Assembly (NCBI GenBank): GCA_902479065.1
Contig: CABSNM010000049.1
Span: forward strand, 1-5,760
Source of the DNA: an uncultured Collinsella sp.
GTDB taxonomy: Bacteria; Actinomycetota; Coriobacteriia; Coriobacteriales; Coriobacteriaceae
Direction: 5' to 3'
Length of the DNA: 5,760 nt
The notes beneath the pieces were generated by a model. That model was not told where the DNA came from. It did no database searches and was given only the letters and a program-made list of their open reading frames with translations. Shown here in pieces: positions 1-5,179 of this stretch. A program made the translations under genes and the position numbers. The first letter of the stretch is position 1, and every line of letters begins with the position of its first letter.

Positions 1-28
1 TCCGAATAAGGATTAACCCCTTTCCACG

Positions 29-61
29 AGCCCGGGTGTCCCAGCGACACTCGGGCTTTTT
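29..61 (+). terminator. Intrinsic terminator of an upstream transcription unit
   Basis: Arms 29-40 (AGCCCGGGTGTC) and 46-57 (GACACTCGGGCT) pair over 12 bp with one G-T wobble around a 5-base loop. A run of five T ends at 61. A TAA at 7-9, in frame with the first base of the window, is a plausible stop codon for the gene this hairpin terminates, but only two codons of that gene would be visible, so it is not listed. The arrangement implies that the next gene, at 175, is transcribed from its own promoter. Confidence 0.85.
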
Positions 62-93
62 GATGGGGGAGATGTGGCGTTTCCGCAGATAAA

Positions 94-128
94 ACCGACC
101 AAAATAAACCTGTCCCTTTTTGGTAGGT
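94..128. repeat. REP-like imperfect inverted repeat
   Basis: Arms 94-104 (ACCGACCAAAA) and 118-128 (TTTTGGTAGGT) are inverted copies with a single mismatch. They are separated by 13 bases that contain CCTGTCCC. From memory, GGGACAGGTT-type sequences beside TTTTGG palindromes recur as dispersed intergenic repeats in several bacterial groups, sometimes linked to REP-associated Y1 transposases. No such transposase is in this window. The element lies between the upstream terminator and the cysteine-rich protein gene, so it could also contribute to that gene's promoter or 5' leader; a weak -10-like TAAAGT lies at 140-145. Only one copy is visible here, so repeat status is inferred. Confidence 0.4.
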
Positions 129-174
129 GGAGAATGGGGTAAAGTAAGTAATGGTTAACTAGAGGAGGCTTGCT

Positions 175-375
175 ATGGCACCTATCGATATTGTTGTACT
201 GGCTATTATCGGTATTGCGTTTGTCGCCGTGTGCGTGCGCATCTACCGCAAGGGCACCTGCGCCGACTGCGCTCAGGGTGGCGCTTGCACGGGGCATTGT
301 TCTAACAAAAAGACTTGTGCCGCGCTTAAGGGCGTAGACAAAATCGCCGAAGACTTGGGTCGCGGTATCAAATAA
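175..375 (+). CDS. Small cysteine-rich single-pass membrane protein (FeoB-associated type)
   Basis: The 66-residue product begins with a hydrophobic segment at about residues 4-22, followed by a basic stretch (R22, R25, K26). This suggests an N-terminal membrane anchor with the rest in the cytoplasm. A cysteine cluster follows (C29, C32, C38, C42, C48), and C20 sits inside the anchor. The last 18 residues are charged and probably helical. This plan matches the FeoB-associated Cys-rich membrane proteins, short partners found beside the ferrous iron transporter FeoB; the cysteines may bind iron or another metal. No feoB is visible and the gene is flanked by terminators, so it looks monocistronic. 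If the family call is right, the charged tail after the last cysteine is longer than in the short members I recall. The start is well supported by AGAGGAGG at 161-168, six bases before the ATG. The exact role is unknown. Confidence 0.75.
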   Translation: MAPIDIVVLAIIGIAFVAVCVRIYRKGTCADCAQGGACTGHCSNKKTCAALKGVDKIAEDLGRGIK

Positions 376-388
376 GGTCCGGACATCC

Positions 389-426
389 AAGCGCTCCGCG
401 GGCATCCGTTCGCGGGGCGCTTTGTG
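389..426 (+). terminator. Intrinsic terminator after the Cys-rich protein gene
   Basis: Arms 389-400 (AAGCGCTCCGCG) and 411-422 (CGCGGGGCGCTT) pair over 12 bp with one T-G wobble around a 10-base loop. The T tract is short and interrupted (TTTGTGCATTT), so termination may be incomplete. It starts 13 bases after the stop codon at 375 and separates this gene from the regulator gene at 520. Confidence 0.7.
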
Positions 427-519
427 CATTTGAGGGAGAGCACGGCGAGTCGAAGAGTATTTTTGGGGTATCGTTAACTGGACTATTACTTGGCAACTTA
501 TCTATAACGGAGTAACCGC

Positions 520-1599
520 ATGAGCGCTCGCGTAACCATGAAGGACATAGCCGCCGAGCTTGGCGTTTCCATCAATACCGTGCACAAGGCTCTGACGGGA
601 AAGGCCGGCGTGAGCGAATCCGTGCGCGCCAAGGTGAACGCTAAGGCCGAGGCCATGGGCTATCACCGCAACACAAGTGCCTCAAGCCTGCGCCGCAAGG
701 ACATCAATCTGGTGTTTTGCCTGCCCCGCGCATCGCGCGAGGGAGCGTACTTTTTCCGTTACCTGTGGGAAGGCTGCAATCGCTTTGAACAGGAGGTCAT
801 CGACCGGGGCATTACGGTTGAGCGCGTTGAATTTGGCGTGGGCGGCTACGCTGATGCACTCGAGCAAATCGACGAGCGTCTGCAGGTGGGCGAGAAGATT
901 GATGGCTTGCTCGCCTATGCGCCGGGCGACGATCGTGCGACTGAGCTTTTGGGGCAGATCGCCGAGGCGGGCGTGACGATTGAGCTTGTCGACGGCGACC
1001 GTCCGCATTTGAATCGTTTGGGTGCGAGCTTGGCCGATTATTCGACGGCGGGTAGCCTTATGGCCGAGCAGGCGGCAAACCTGGTCCATGCTTCTGGGGC
1101 CGACGCCCGCGTGCTCCTTTTGACAGGCGACCCATATACCGATTCGCACTATCTAACCGCCCGCGCCTTTCACAATTACCTGCGCGAACGTGATATTCCA
1201 TGGCAGGTTGAGGATCTTGCAGGTGCCCATGCGCAAGTCAAACAACTCGAGCATGAGCTCGAAAAGCGCTTGAGTGCGCCGGACGCCCCTGAGCTCATTT
1301 GTAGCGTTTTTGCCGTTGGTTCCGAAGTGGTTGCCGACGCGCTCGTCTCGACCGGCAAGGCCGGTCGGGTCATGGTGATCGGCAACGACCTGTTTCCCGA
1401 AAGTGCTCTGGCCTTGCGCCGCGGTATCTTTACCAATATTGTCTATAAGGACCCGACGAGCCTGGCGTATCGCGGCGCTAAGACGCTGGGCGATTATCTG
1501 CTGTGGGGAAGGACCCCGACGGTGCCCGTCCAGAAGGGTGCCGTCGAGATGGTATTTGCCAGCAATGTCGACCGCTACTGCGAACTTGCGGGTATTTAG
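520..1599 (+). CDS. LacI-family transcriptional regulator, probable repressor of the uxa operon
   Basis: The 359-residue protein has the two-part LacI layout. Residues 7-26 form the N-terminal helix-turn-helix (MKDIAAELGVSINTVHKALTG). A hinge at about 50-60 contains A-S-S-L57-R-R-K, where L57 is in the place of the leucine that inserts into the central CG of LacI-type operators. From about residue 62 to the end is a periplasmic-binding-protein-like effector and dimerisation domain. The recognition helix reads I-N-T-V-H-K-A-L rather than the common T-V-S-R-V-L. The ATG at 520 has CGGAG at 508-512; the later ATG at 538 would cut into the helix-turn-helix and has no good ribosome site. A -10-like TATCTA lies at 499-504, but no convincing -35 was found. 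The GTGAACGTTCAC operator is absent here, so autoregulation through that site is not indicated. Its position directly upstream of uxaCBA suggests it controls that operon, with a hexuronate or intermediate as inducer. The family is certain; target and ligand are inferred. Confidence 0.9.
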   Translation: MSARVTMKDIAAELGVSINTVHKALTGKAGVSESVRAKVNAKAEAMGYHRNTSASSLRRKDINLVFCLPRASREGAYFFRYLWEGCNRFEQEVIDRGITVERVEFGVGGYADALEQIDERLQVGEKIDGLLAYAPGDDRATELLGQIAEAGVTIELVDGDRPHLNRLGASLADYSTAGSLMAEQAANLVHASGADARVLLLTGDPYTDSHYLTARAFHNYLRERDIPWQVEDLAGAHAQVKQLEHELEKRLSAPDAPELICSVFAVGSEVVADALVSTGKAGRVMVIGNDLFPESALALRRGIFTNIVYKDPTSLAYRGAKTLGDYLLWGRTPTVPVQKGAVEMVFASNVDRYCELAGI

Positions 1600-1624
1600 C
1601 CGATTGAGCAGGTACCCCCTCTTG

Positions 1625-1823
1625 CGACGTGCATTTTTGGGAGTATTCAGCATTGGCATGCCCTGAATGAGGTGCAGAACGACTGTTTTAAGTGCCCCCG
1701 ATGGCGTAATTTGCCATCGGGGGCACTTTTTATGCCGATCGGGCACTATCTGCGTTCCAAATAGGACGCTGAGGATGGCGCACGGCGCGCTCCAAAGCTG
1801 AATACTCCCAAAAATGTACGTCG
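1625..1823. repeat. Long inverted repeat (32-bp arms) enclosing the regulator terminator
   Basis: Arm 1625-1656 and arm 1792-1823 are inverted copies with 30 of 32 positions matching. Mismatches are at 1631/1817 (a G-T wobble) and 1652/1796. The core shared block is TTTTTGGGAGTATTCAGC in the left arm. The symmetry continues weakly outward: CAGGT at 1609-1613 is in register with ACCTG at 1835-1839. The inner spacer is 135 bases and contains the 16-bp terminator hairpin, which is not centred on the repeat axis. No target-site duplication or transposase is visible. It could be a miniature inverted-repeat element, two inverted copies of a dispersed intergenic repeat, or a remnant of a local inversion. 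Confidence 0.8.
1690..1731 (+). terminator. Strong intrinsic terminator after the LacI-family gene
   Basis: Arms 1690-1705 (AAGTGCCCCCGATGGC) and 1713-1728 pair perfectly over 16 bp around a 7-base loop. The T run spans 1727-1731. It lies 90 bases after the regulator stop codon. It should insulate the uxa operon from regulator transcription, so the operon depends on its own promoter. Confidence 0.93.
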
Positions 1824-1953
1824 GGACATGACCCACCTGAGCAAAAGCGCTCAAGTTCGGTGTTCGGGGACGCCAAACAGTCCGCAATACATGCAAGTCA
1901 CATCTCCAGCAACCGTTGAACGGGCAAAATCTACCGTTCACCCCGTGGTGGTT

Positions 1954-1969
1954 AGGTGAACGTTCACCT
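1954..1969. promoter_or_regulatory. Operator 1: perfect 16-bp palindrome
   Basis: AGGTGAACGTTCACCT is a perfect even palindrome with a central CG, the symmetry expected for LacI-family operators. It overlaps the proposed -35 element TTCACC at 1963-1968. Its centre is 38 bp upstream of the centre of operator 2. Binding by the regulator encoded at 520-1599 is inferred from proximity, operator symmetry and the hinge leucine of the protein. Confidence 0.82.
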
Positions 1970-1992
1970 TTTGAGGTGCAATGGATTAGTAT
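1963..1992 (+). promoter_or_regulatory. Probable promoter of the uxaC-uxaB-uxaA operon
   Basis: A -35-like TTCACC at 1963-1968 and a -10-like TAGTAT at 1987-1992 are 18 bases apart. Each matches the housekeeping consensus at four of six positions. An overlapping TATAGT at 1990-1995 matches the -10 consensus better but lacks a spaced -35. Transcription would start near 1999, inside operator 2. The box assignments are tentative; the placement between two operators and downstream of a strong terminator is what supports a promoter here. Confidence 0.5.
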
Positions 1993-1993
1993 A

Positions 1994-2005
1994 GTGAACG
2001 TTCAC
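1994..2005. promoter_or_regulatory. Operator 2: GTGAACGTTCAC palindrome
   Basis: The 12-bp palindrome GTGAACGTTCAC repeats the core of operator 1. The right flank is also shared (CACCT at 2003-2007), while the left flank differs by one base, so this site is slightly less symmetric. It lies on the expected transcription start, just after the proposed -10 element, a position from which a bound repressor would block initiation. A protein bound at both sites would cover the whole promoter. Confidence 0.8.
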
Positions 2006-2045
2006 CTAAAGGATAACGAGCGCGCCGTGCGCCCGCCTTGCCAGC

Positions 2046-2052
2046 AAAGGGG
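2046..2052 (+). promoter_or_regulatory. Ribosome binding site fixing the uxaC start
   Basis: AAAGGGG lies seven bases before the ATG at 2060. It supports this start over the in-frame TTG at 1916, which would place both operators and the promoter inside the coding region. The ATG at 2072 is a further in-frame alternative, but it is too close to this site and not needed. Confidence 0.7.
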
Positions 2053-2059
2053 CTGTTTG

Positions 2060-3487
2060 ATGAAAAACTTTATGGACGATCAGGATTTCCTGCTGAGCAC
2101 CAAGACCGGCGAGGAGCTGTTCCACAACTTTGCCGAGGGCATGCCCATCGTCGACTATCACTGCCACATTTCTCCCAAGGAGATTTGGGAGGACAAGCGT
2201 TTCGAGAACATCACCGAGGTTTGGCTGGGCGGCGACCATTACAAGTGGCGCCTGATGCGTGCCAACGGCGTCGACGAGCGTTTTATCACTGGCGACGCCC
2301 CTGCTCGCGAGAAGTTTCAAAAGTGGGCCGAGACCCTGGGTCGCTGCGTCGGCAACCCCGTCTTTGAGTGGAGCCACCTGGAGCTTAAGCGCTACTTTGG
2401 CTACGAGGGCGTCCTCAACGGCAAGACTGCCCAGGAGGTTTGGGACCTTGCCAACGCCAAGCTCGCCGAGACCAGCTTCACCTGCCGCAACCTGATCAAG
2501 CAGTCCAACGTTCGCATGATCTGCACTACTGACGACCCCGCCGACAGCTTTGAGTGGCACAAGAAGATTGCAGCCGACGACAGCTTTGACGTTCAGGTCG
2601 TTCCCGCCATGCGCCCCGACGCCGCCCTGCGCATCGAGCGTGGCCAGGAGTTTGCCGACTACTGCAGGCACCTCTCCGAGGTTGCCGGCGTTGAGGTCAG
2701 CGACTTCGAGGGCATGAAGGCGGCCGTCTCCAAGCGCTACGACGTTGCTCACGAGCTGGGCTGCCGCGCATCCGACCATGCACTCGACTACGTTATGTAC
2801 GTACCGGCTACCGCTGACGAGGTCGAGGCTATCTTTGCCAAGGGCCTGGCTGCTGAGCCGCTTACCGAGGAAGAAGTCCTCAAGTACAAGACTGCCTTTA
2901 TGCAGTTCGTTGCCGGTGAGTATGTCCGTCTGGGCTGGGCCATGCAGCTGCACTTTGGCTGCAAGCGCGACAACAACCGCGCCATGTTCGCCAAGCTCGG
3001 TCCCGACACCGGCTACGACTGCATCTCCAACTACACGCCGTCCGACCAGCTCGCCGATTTCCTCAACTCCATCCAGGAGACCTGCGGCCTGCCCAAGACC
3101 ATCCTGTACAGCCTGAACCCCATCGATAACACCATGATCGATACCGTCATGGGCTGCTTCCAGGAGGCTCCGACCGCCGGTAAGATCCAGAACGGCTCCG
3201 CCTGGTGGTTCAACGACAACGAGGTCGGCATGCGCGAGCAACTCACGGCTCTGGCTAACGAGGGCGTGCTGGGCAACTTTGTGGGCATGCTTACCGACTC
3301 CCGCTCTTTCCTGTCCTATCCGCGCCACGAGTACTTCCGTCGCGTGCTGTGCAGCGTGATCGGCGAGTGGGTCGAGCAGGGCAAGTACCCGGCCGACATG
3401 GAGCTGCTGGGCAGTATCGTGCGCGACATCAGCTACAACAACGCGGTCCGCTACTTTGGCTTTGATTTGGACACCGTCGAGGCATAA
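2060..3487 (+). CDS. uxaC: Uronate isomerase (glucuronate/galacturonate isomerase)
   Basis: The 475-residue cytoplasmic enzyme converts D-galacturonate to D-tagaturonate and D-glucuronate to D-fructuronate, the first step of hexuronate catabolism. It belongs to the amidohydrolase superfamily and is close in length to the E. coli enzyme (about 470). The N-terminus reads like E. coli UxaC: F-L-L then D32-Y-H34-C-H36, the metal-binding HxH motif. Next comes G-D-H-Y-K-W-R near 58-64 (the E. coli form is GDHYKWRAMRTNGV). Further family blocks are T-H/S-H-L-E-L near 105-109, M-Q-L-H298-F-G, Q-N-G-S-A-W-W-F-N-D near 377-386, and T-D413-S-R-S-F-L-S-Y-P-R-H near the C-terminus, which supplies the conserved aspartate. 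The upstream promoter carries two operators, so this is the first gene of the unit. The codons are strongly biased to C or G endings, unlike the more mixed regulator gene, which suggests high expression when induced. Nothing is missing or truncated. Confidence 0.97.
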   Translation: MKNFMDDQDFLLSTKTGEELFHNFAEGMPIVDYHCHISPKEIWEDKRFENITEVWLGGDHYKWRLMRANGVDERFITGDAPAREKFQKWAETLGRCVGNPVFEWSHLELKRYFGYEGVLNGKTAQEVWDLANAKLAETSFTCRNLIKQSNVRMICTTDDPADSFEWHKKIAADDSFDVQVVPAMRPDAALRIERGQEFADYCRHLSEVAGVEVSDFEGMKAAVSKRYDVAHELGCRASDHALDYVMYVPATADEVEAIFAKGLAAEPLTEEEVLKYKTAFMQFVAGEYVRLGWAMQLHFGCKRDNNRAMFAKLGPDTGYDCISNYTPSDQLADFLNSIQETCGLPKTILYSLNPIDNTMIDTVMGCFQEAPTAGKIQNGSAWWFNDNEVGMREQLTALANEGVLGNFVGMLTDSRSFLSYPRHEYFRRVLCSVIGEWVEQGKYPADMELLGSIVRDISYNNAVRYFGFDLDTVEA

Positions 3488-3512
3488 GCCTGCATCGAAT
3501 CACATCGAACTC

Positions 3513-3547
3513 GGGAGCGCCGTTGCCACACGCGGCGCCCCTGTTTT
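3513..3547 (+). terminator. Hairpin in the uxaC-uxaB gap, weak or partial terminator
   Basis: Strand 3513-3522 pairs with 3533-3541: six bp (GCGCCG with CGGCGC), a bulged A at 3516, then three more G-C pairs, around a 10-base loop. TGTTTTG follows, so the T tract is only four bases. Because uxaB follows with a good ribosome site and belongs to the same pathway, this is better read as an attenuating, processing or stabilising hairpin than as the operon end. Confidence 0.5.
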
Positions 3548-3583
3548 GCTTGCACGCTAACAGCTATCTAAGGAGAGACACAG

Positions 3584-5098
3584 ATGGAGAACATCAGCTA
3601 CGATGCGCTCGAGAAGATCGGCTACAAGGGCTATTTGCTGCCCAAGGATGCTCCCGAGAAGGTTCTGCAGTTTGGCGAGGGCAATTTCCTGCGCGCCTTC
3701 GTCGATCGTTTCTTTGACATGGGCAACGAGGCCACCGGCTGGAACGGCAAGGTCGTCATGGTGCAGCCCATCAGCGGTGCCTTTGGCTTTGCCGACGGTA
3801 TCAATGCCCAGGACGACCTGTACACCGTGCTGGTGCGCGGCAAGGAGAACGGCAACACGGTTGACGAGTCCCGCGTGATCAGCGCCTGCAGCCGCTGCCT
3901 TAACCCGTATCGTGAGGACGACTACCGCGCCATGATGGAGGTCGCTGTCTCCGACGACCTGGAGATCATCGTCTCCAACACCACCGAGGCCGGTATCGCC
4001 TATGACCCGTCCTGCAAGGCCGACGACATGCCACCTGCGAGCTTCCCCGCCAAGCTTGCCCAGGTGCTCCACACCCGCTGGGCTGCCGGTAAGCCGGGCG
4101 TCATCGTCCTCGCCTGCGAGCTCATCGATCACAACGGCGAGGAGTTGCTGCGCATCATGAACCAGTATGTGAGCGACTGGGGCTGGGAGGACGAGTTTGC
4201 GCAGTGGATGGCTAACGACTGCACCGTCTGCACCACGCTTGTCGACACCATCGTTCCGGGTCGCATTCGCGATCCCAAGGAGGCCGCGGCGGTTGCCGAG
4301 CGTCTGGGCTACGAGGATCCCTTCCTGGCCGTGCGCGAGCCCTTCCAGATGTGGGGCATCCAGGGCGACGAGTCGCTTGCCGAGAAGCTTCCCTTTGTGA
4401 AGGCTGGTCTTCCGGGTGTCTTTGTGACTCCCGACGTCACCCCGTACAAAAAGCGCAAGGTCCGCATCCTCAACGGTGCCCATACCGCCTTCGTTCCGGG
4501 TTCCTGGGTTGCCGGCTTTGATATCGTGCGCGACTGCATGCATGACGAGACCATTCGCGGCTTCATGAACACCATGCTCTACGACGAGGTCATTCCGACG
4601 CTTGCCGCCGACTTGGATGTCGAGGACTGCAAGGCCTTTGCCGCCGCCGTCGAAAACCGCTTCGACAACCCGTTTATTGATCATGCGCTGCTCTCCATCT
4701 GCCTCAACTCCACGGCTAAGTGGCGCGCTCGCGACCTGCCCACGCTCAAGGACTACGTTGCCGAGACCGGCAACCTGCCCAAGTGCCTGGCGACGAGCCT
4801 CGCTACGCTCATCTCCTTCTACACGCAGGAGCTCGTGTCCCGCGAGGGCGACGGCCTGCACCTGCGTCGCTCCGACGGCACCGAGTACACCGCTCAGGAC
4901 GACGCCTTCGTGCTCGATTTCTACGCCGCCCACGCCGGTGCCGACGATGCCCAGCTGGTGCACGACGTGCTCACCAACGAGCAGATGTGGGGCGAGGACC
5001 TTACGCAGATCGCCGGTCTTGAGGAGTTTGTCGTCAGTGCGCTCGCCGTCGTGCGCACCGAGGGTGCCAAGCAGGCCTTCGCCAACGCTCAGGCGTAA
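3584..5098 (+). CDS. uxaB: Tagaturonate reductase (altronate oxidoreductase)
   Basis: The 504-residue cytoplasmic enzyme reduces D-tagaturonate to D-altronate with NADH, the second step of galacturonate breakdown. It belongs to the long-chain mannitol dehydrogenase family. The N-terminal Rossmann domain carries the nucleotide-binding motif F-G-E-G-N-F-L-R at 30-37. N132-T-T-E-A-G-I follows a hydrophobic strand, as usual in the family. The C-terminal domain has K292-V-R-I-L-N297-G-A-H300, matching the K-x4-N-x2-H catalytic pattern known from Pseudomonas mannitol 2-dehydrogenase. The start has AAGGAG at 3570-3575, eight bases before the ATG. The family also includes fructuronate reductase (UxuB) and mannitol dehydrogenases. 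The position between uxaC and uxaA and the T-x-P-Y-K-x-R-K-V-R-I-L-N-G-A-H block favour UxaB; fructuronate as an alternative or extra substrate cannot be excluded. At about 20 residues longer than E. coli UxaB, it is within the family range. Codon use is as biased as in uxaC. Confidence 0.93.
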   Translation: MENISYDALEKIGYKGYLLPKDAPEKVLQFGEGNFLRAFVDRFFDMGNEATGWNGKVVMVQPISGAFGFADGINAQDDLYTVLVRGKENGNTVDESRVISACSRCLNPYREDDYRAMMEVAVSDDLEIIVSNTTEAGIAYDPSCKADDMPPASFPAKLAQVLHTRWAAGKPGVIVLACELIDHNGEELLRIMNQYVSDWGWEDEFAQWMANDCTVCTTLVDTIVPGRIRDPKEAAAVAERLGYEDPFLAVREPFQMWGIQGDESLAEKLPFVKAGLPGVFVTPDVTPYKKRKVRILNGAHTAFVPGSWVAGFDIVRDCMHDETIRGFMNTMLYDEVIPTLAADLDVEDCKAFAAAVENRFDNPFIDHALLSICLNSTAKWRARDLPTLKDYVAETGNLPKCLATSLATLISFYTQELVSREGDGLHLRRSDGTEYTAQDDAFVLDFYAAHAGADDAQLVHDVLTNEQMWGEDLTQIAGLEEFVVSALAVVRTEGAKQAFANAQA

Positions 5099-5109
5099 AT
5101 TTCCGGCGC

Positions 5110-5141
5110 AGACGCGGGCGCGGGACGGCGTGCCCGCGTCT
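5110..5141 (+). other. Strong intercistronic hairpin between uxaB and uxaA
   Basis: Arms 5110-5122 and 5129-5141 pair over 13 bp (ten outer pairs AGACGCGGGC with GCCCGCGTCT, then one G-T and two G-C pairs) around a 6-base loop. No T tract follows (CTCGACTTCTGC), so it is not a normal intrinsic terminator. It probably acts as an mRNA stability or processing element that adjusts uxaB output relative to uxaA. That role is inferred from structure and position. Confidence 0.65.
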
Positions 5142-5179
5142 CGACTTCTGCTCAACCTGTAGGGTTAGGACCATTTGCA

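Larger units (their letters stand above)
1600..2059. other. Long intergenic region between the regulator and uxaC
   Basis: These 460 bases hold no gene I can support. From left to right they contain the left arm of a long inverted repeat, the terminator of the regulator gene, the right arm of the repeat, about 90 bases (1824-1912) in which I see only weak short stems such as TGAGC/GCTCA at 1838-1853, then scattered operator half-sites and the uxa promoter-operator region. A minus-strand frame runs open through much of it, but it continues antisense into the regulator gene, resembles no family I know and has no convincing start, so it is not called. Confidence 0.7.

Noticed and set aside
13..429. 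138-codon minus-strand frame across the cysteine-rich gene
   Set aside because: It overlaps two terminators and is antisense to a gene with a strong ribosome site and a sensible domain plan.
457..472. GTATTTTTGGGGTATC resembling the inverted-repeat arm at 1631-1648
   Set aside because: Only about nine contiguous bases (ATTTTTGGG) are shared before a gap is needed, so this could be chance; it is not called as a third copy.
1655..1662. GGCATGCC palindrome flanked by ATTCAG/CTGAAT
   Set aside because: It is a short palindrome without a second copy or a promoter nearby; it could be chance within the repeat region.
1153..1941. 262-codon minus-strand frame crossing the regulator and the intergenic region
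   Set aside because: It is antisense to the regulator for more than half its length and crosses the terminator and both repeat arms; its composition is not protein-like and no family is recognised.
1954..2005. Catabolite-control (cre) site
   Set aside because: The half-site spacing of GTGAACGTTCAC does not fit the longer TGNAANCGNTTNCA form, and no CcpA-type context is visible.
1916..2059. Extended start of uxaC at a TTG
   Set aside because: It would put the promoter and both operators inside the gene, and the extra residues do not match the UxaC N-terminus.
2006..3328. 440-codon open frame on the minus strand opposite uxaC
   Set aside because: It has the same cause as the frame opposite uxaB; it is antisense to uxaC and has no recognisable domain or ribosome site.
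3557..5155. 532-codon open frame on the minus strand opposite uxaB
   Set aside because: It is fully antisense to a gene with clear family motifs. Long antisense frames are expected where third positions are almost all C or G. The product is low-complexity and matches no family I know.
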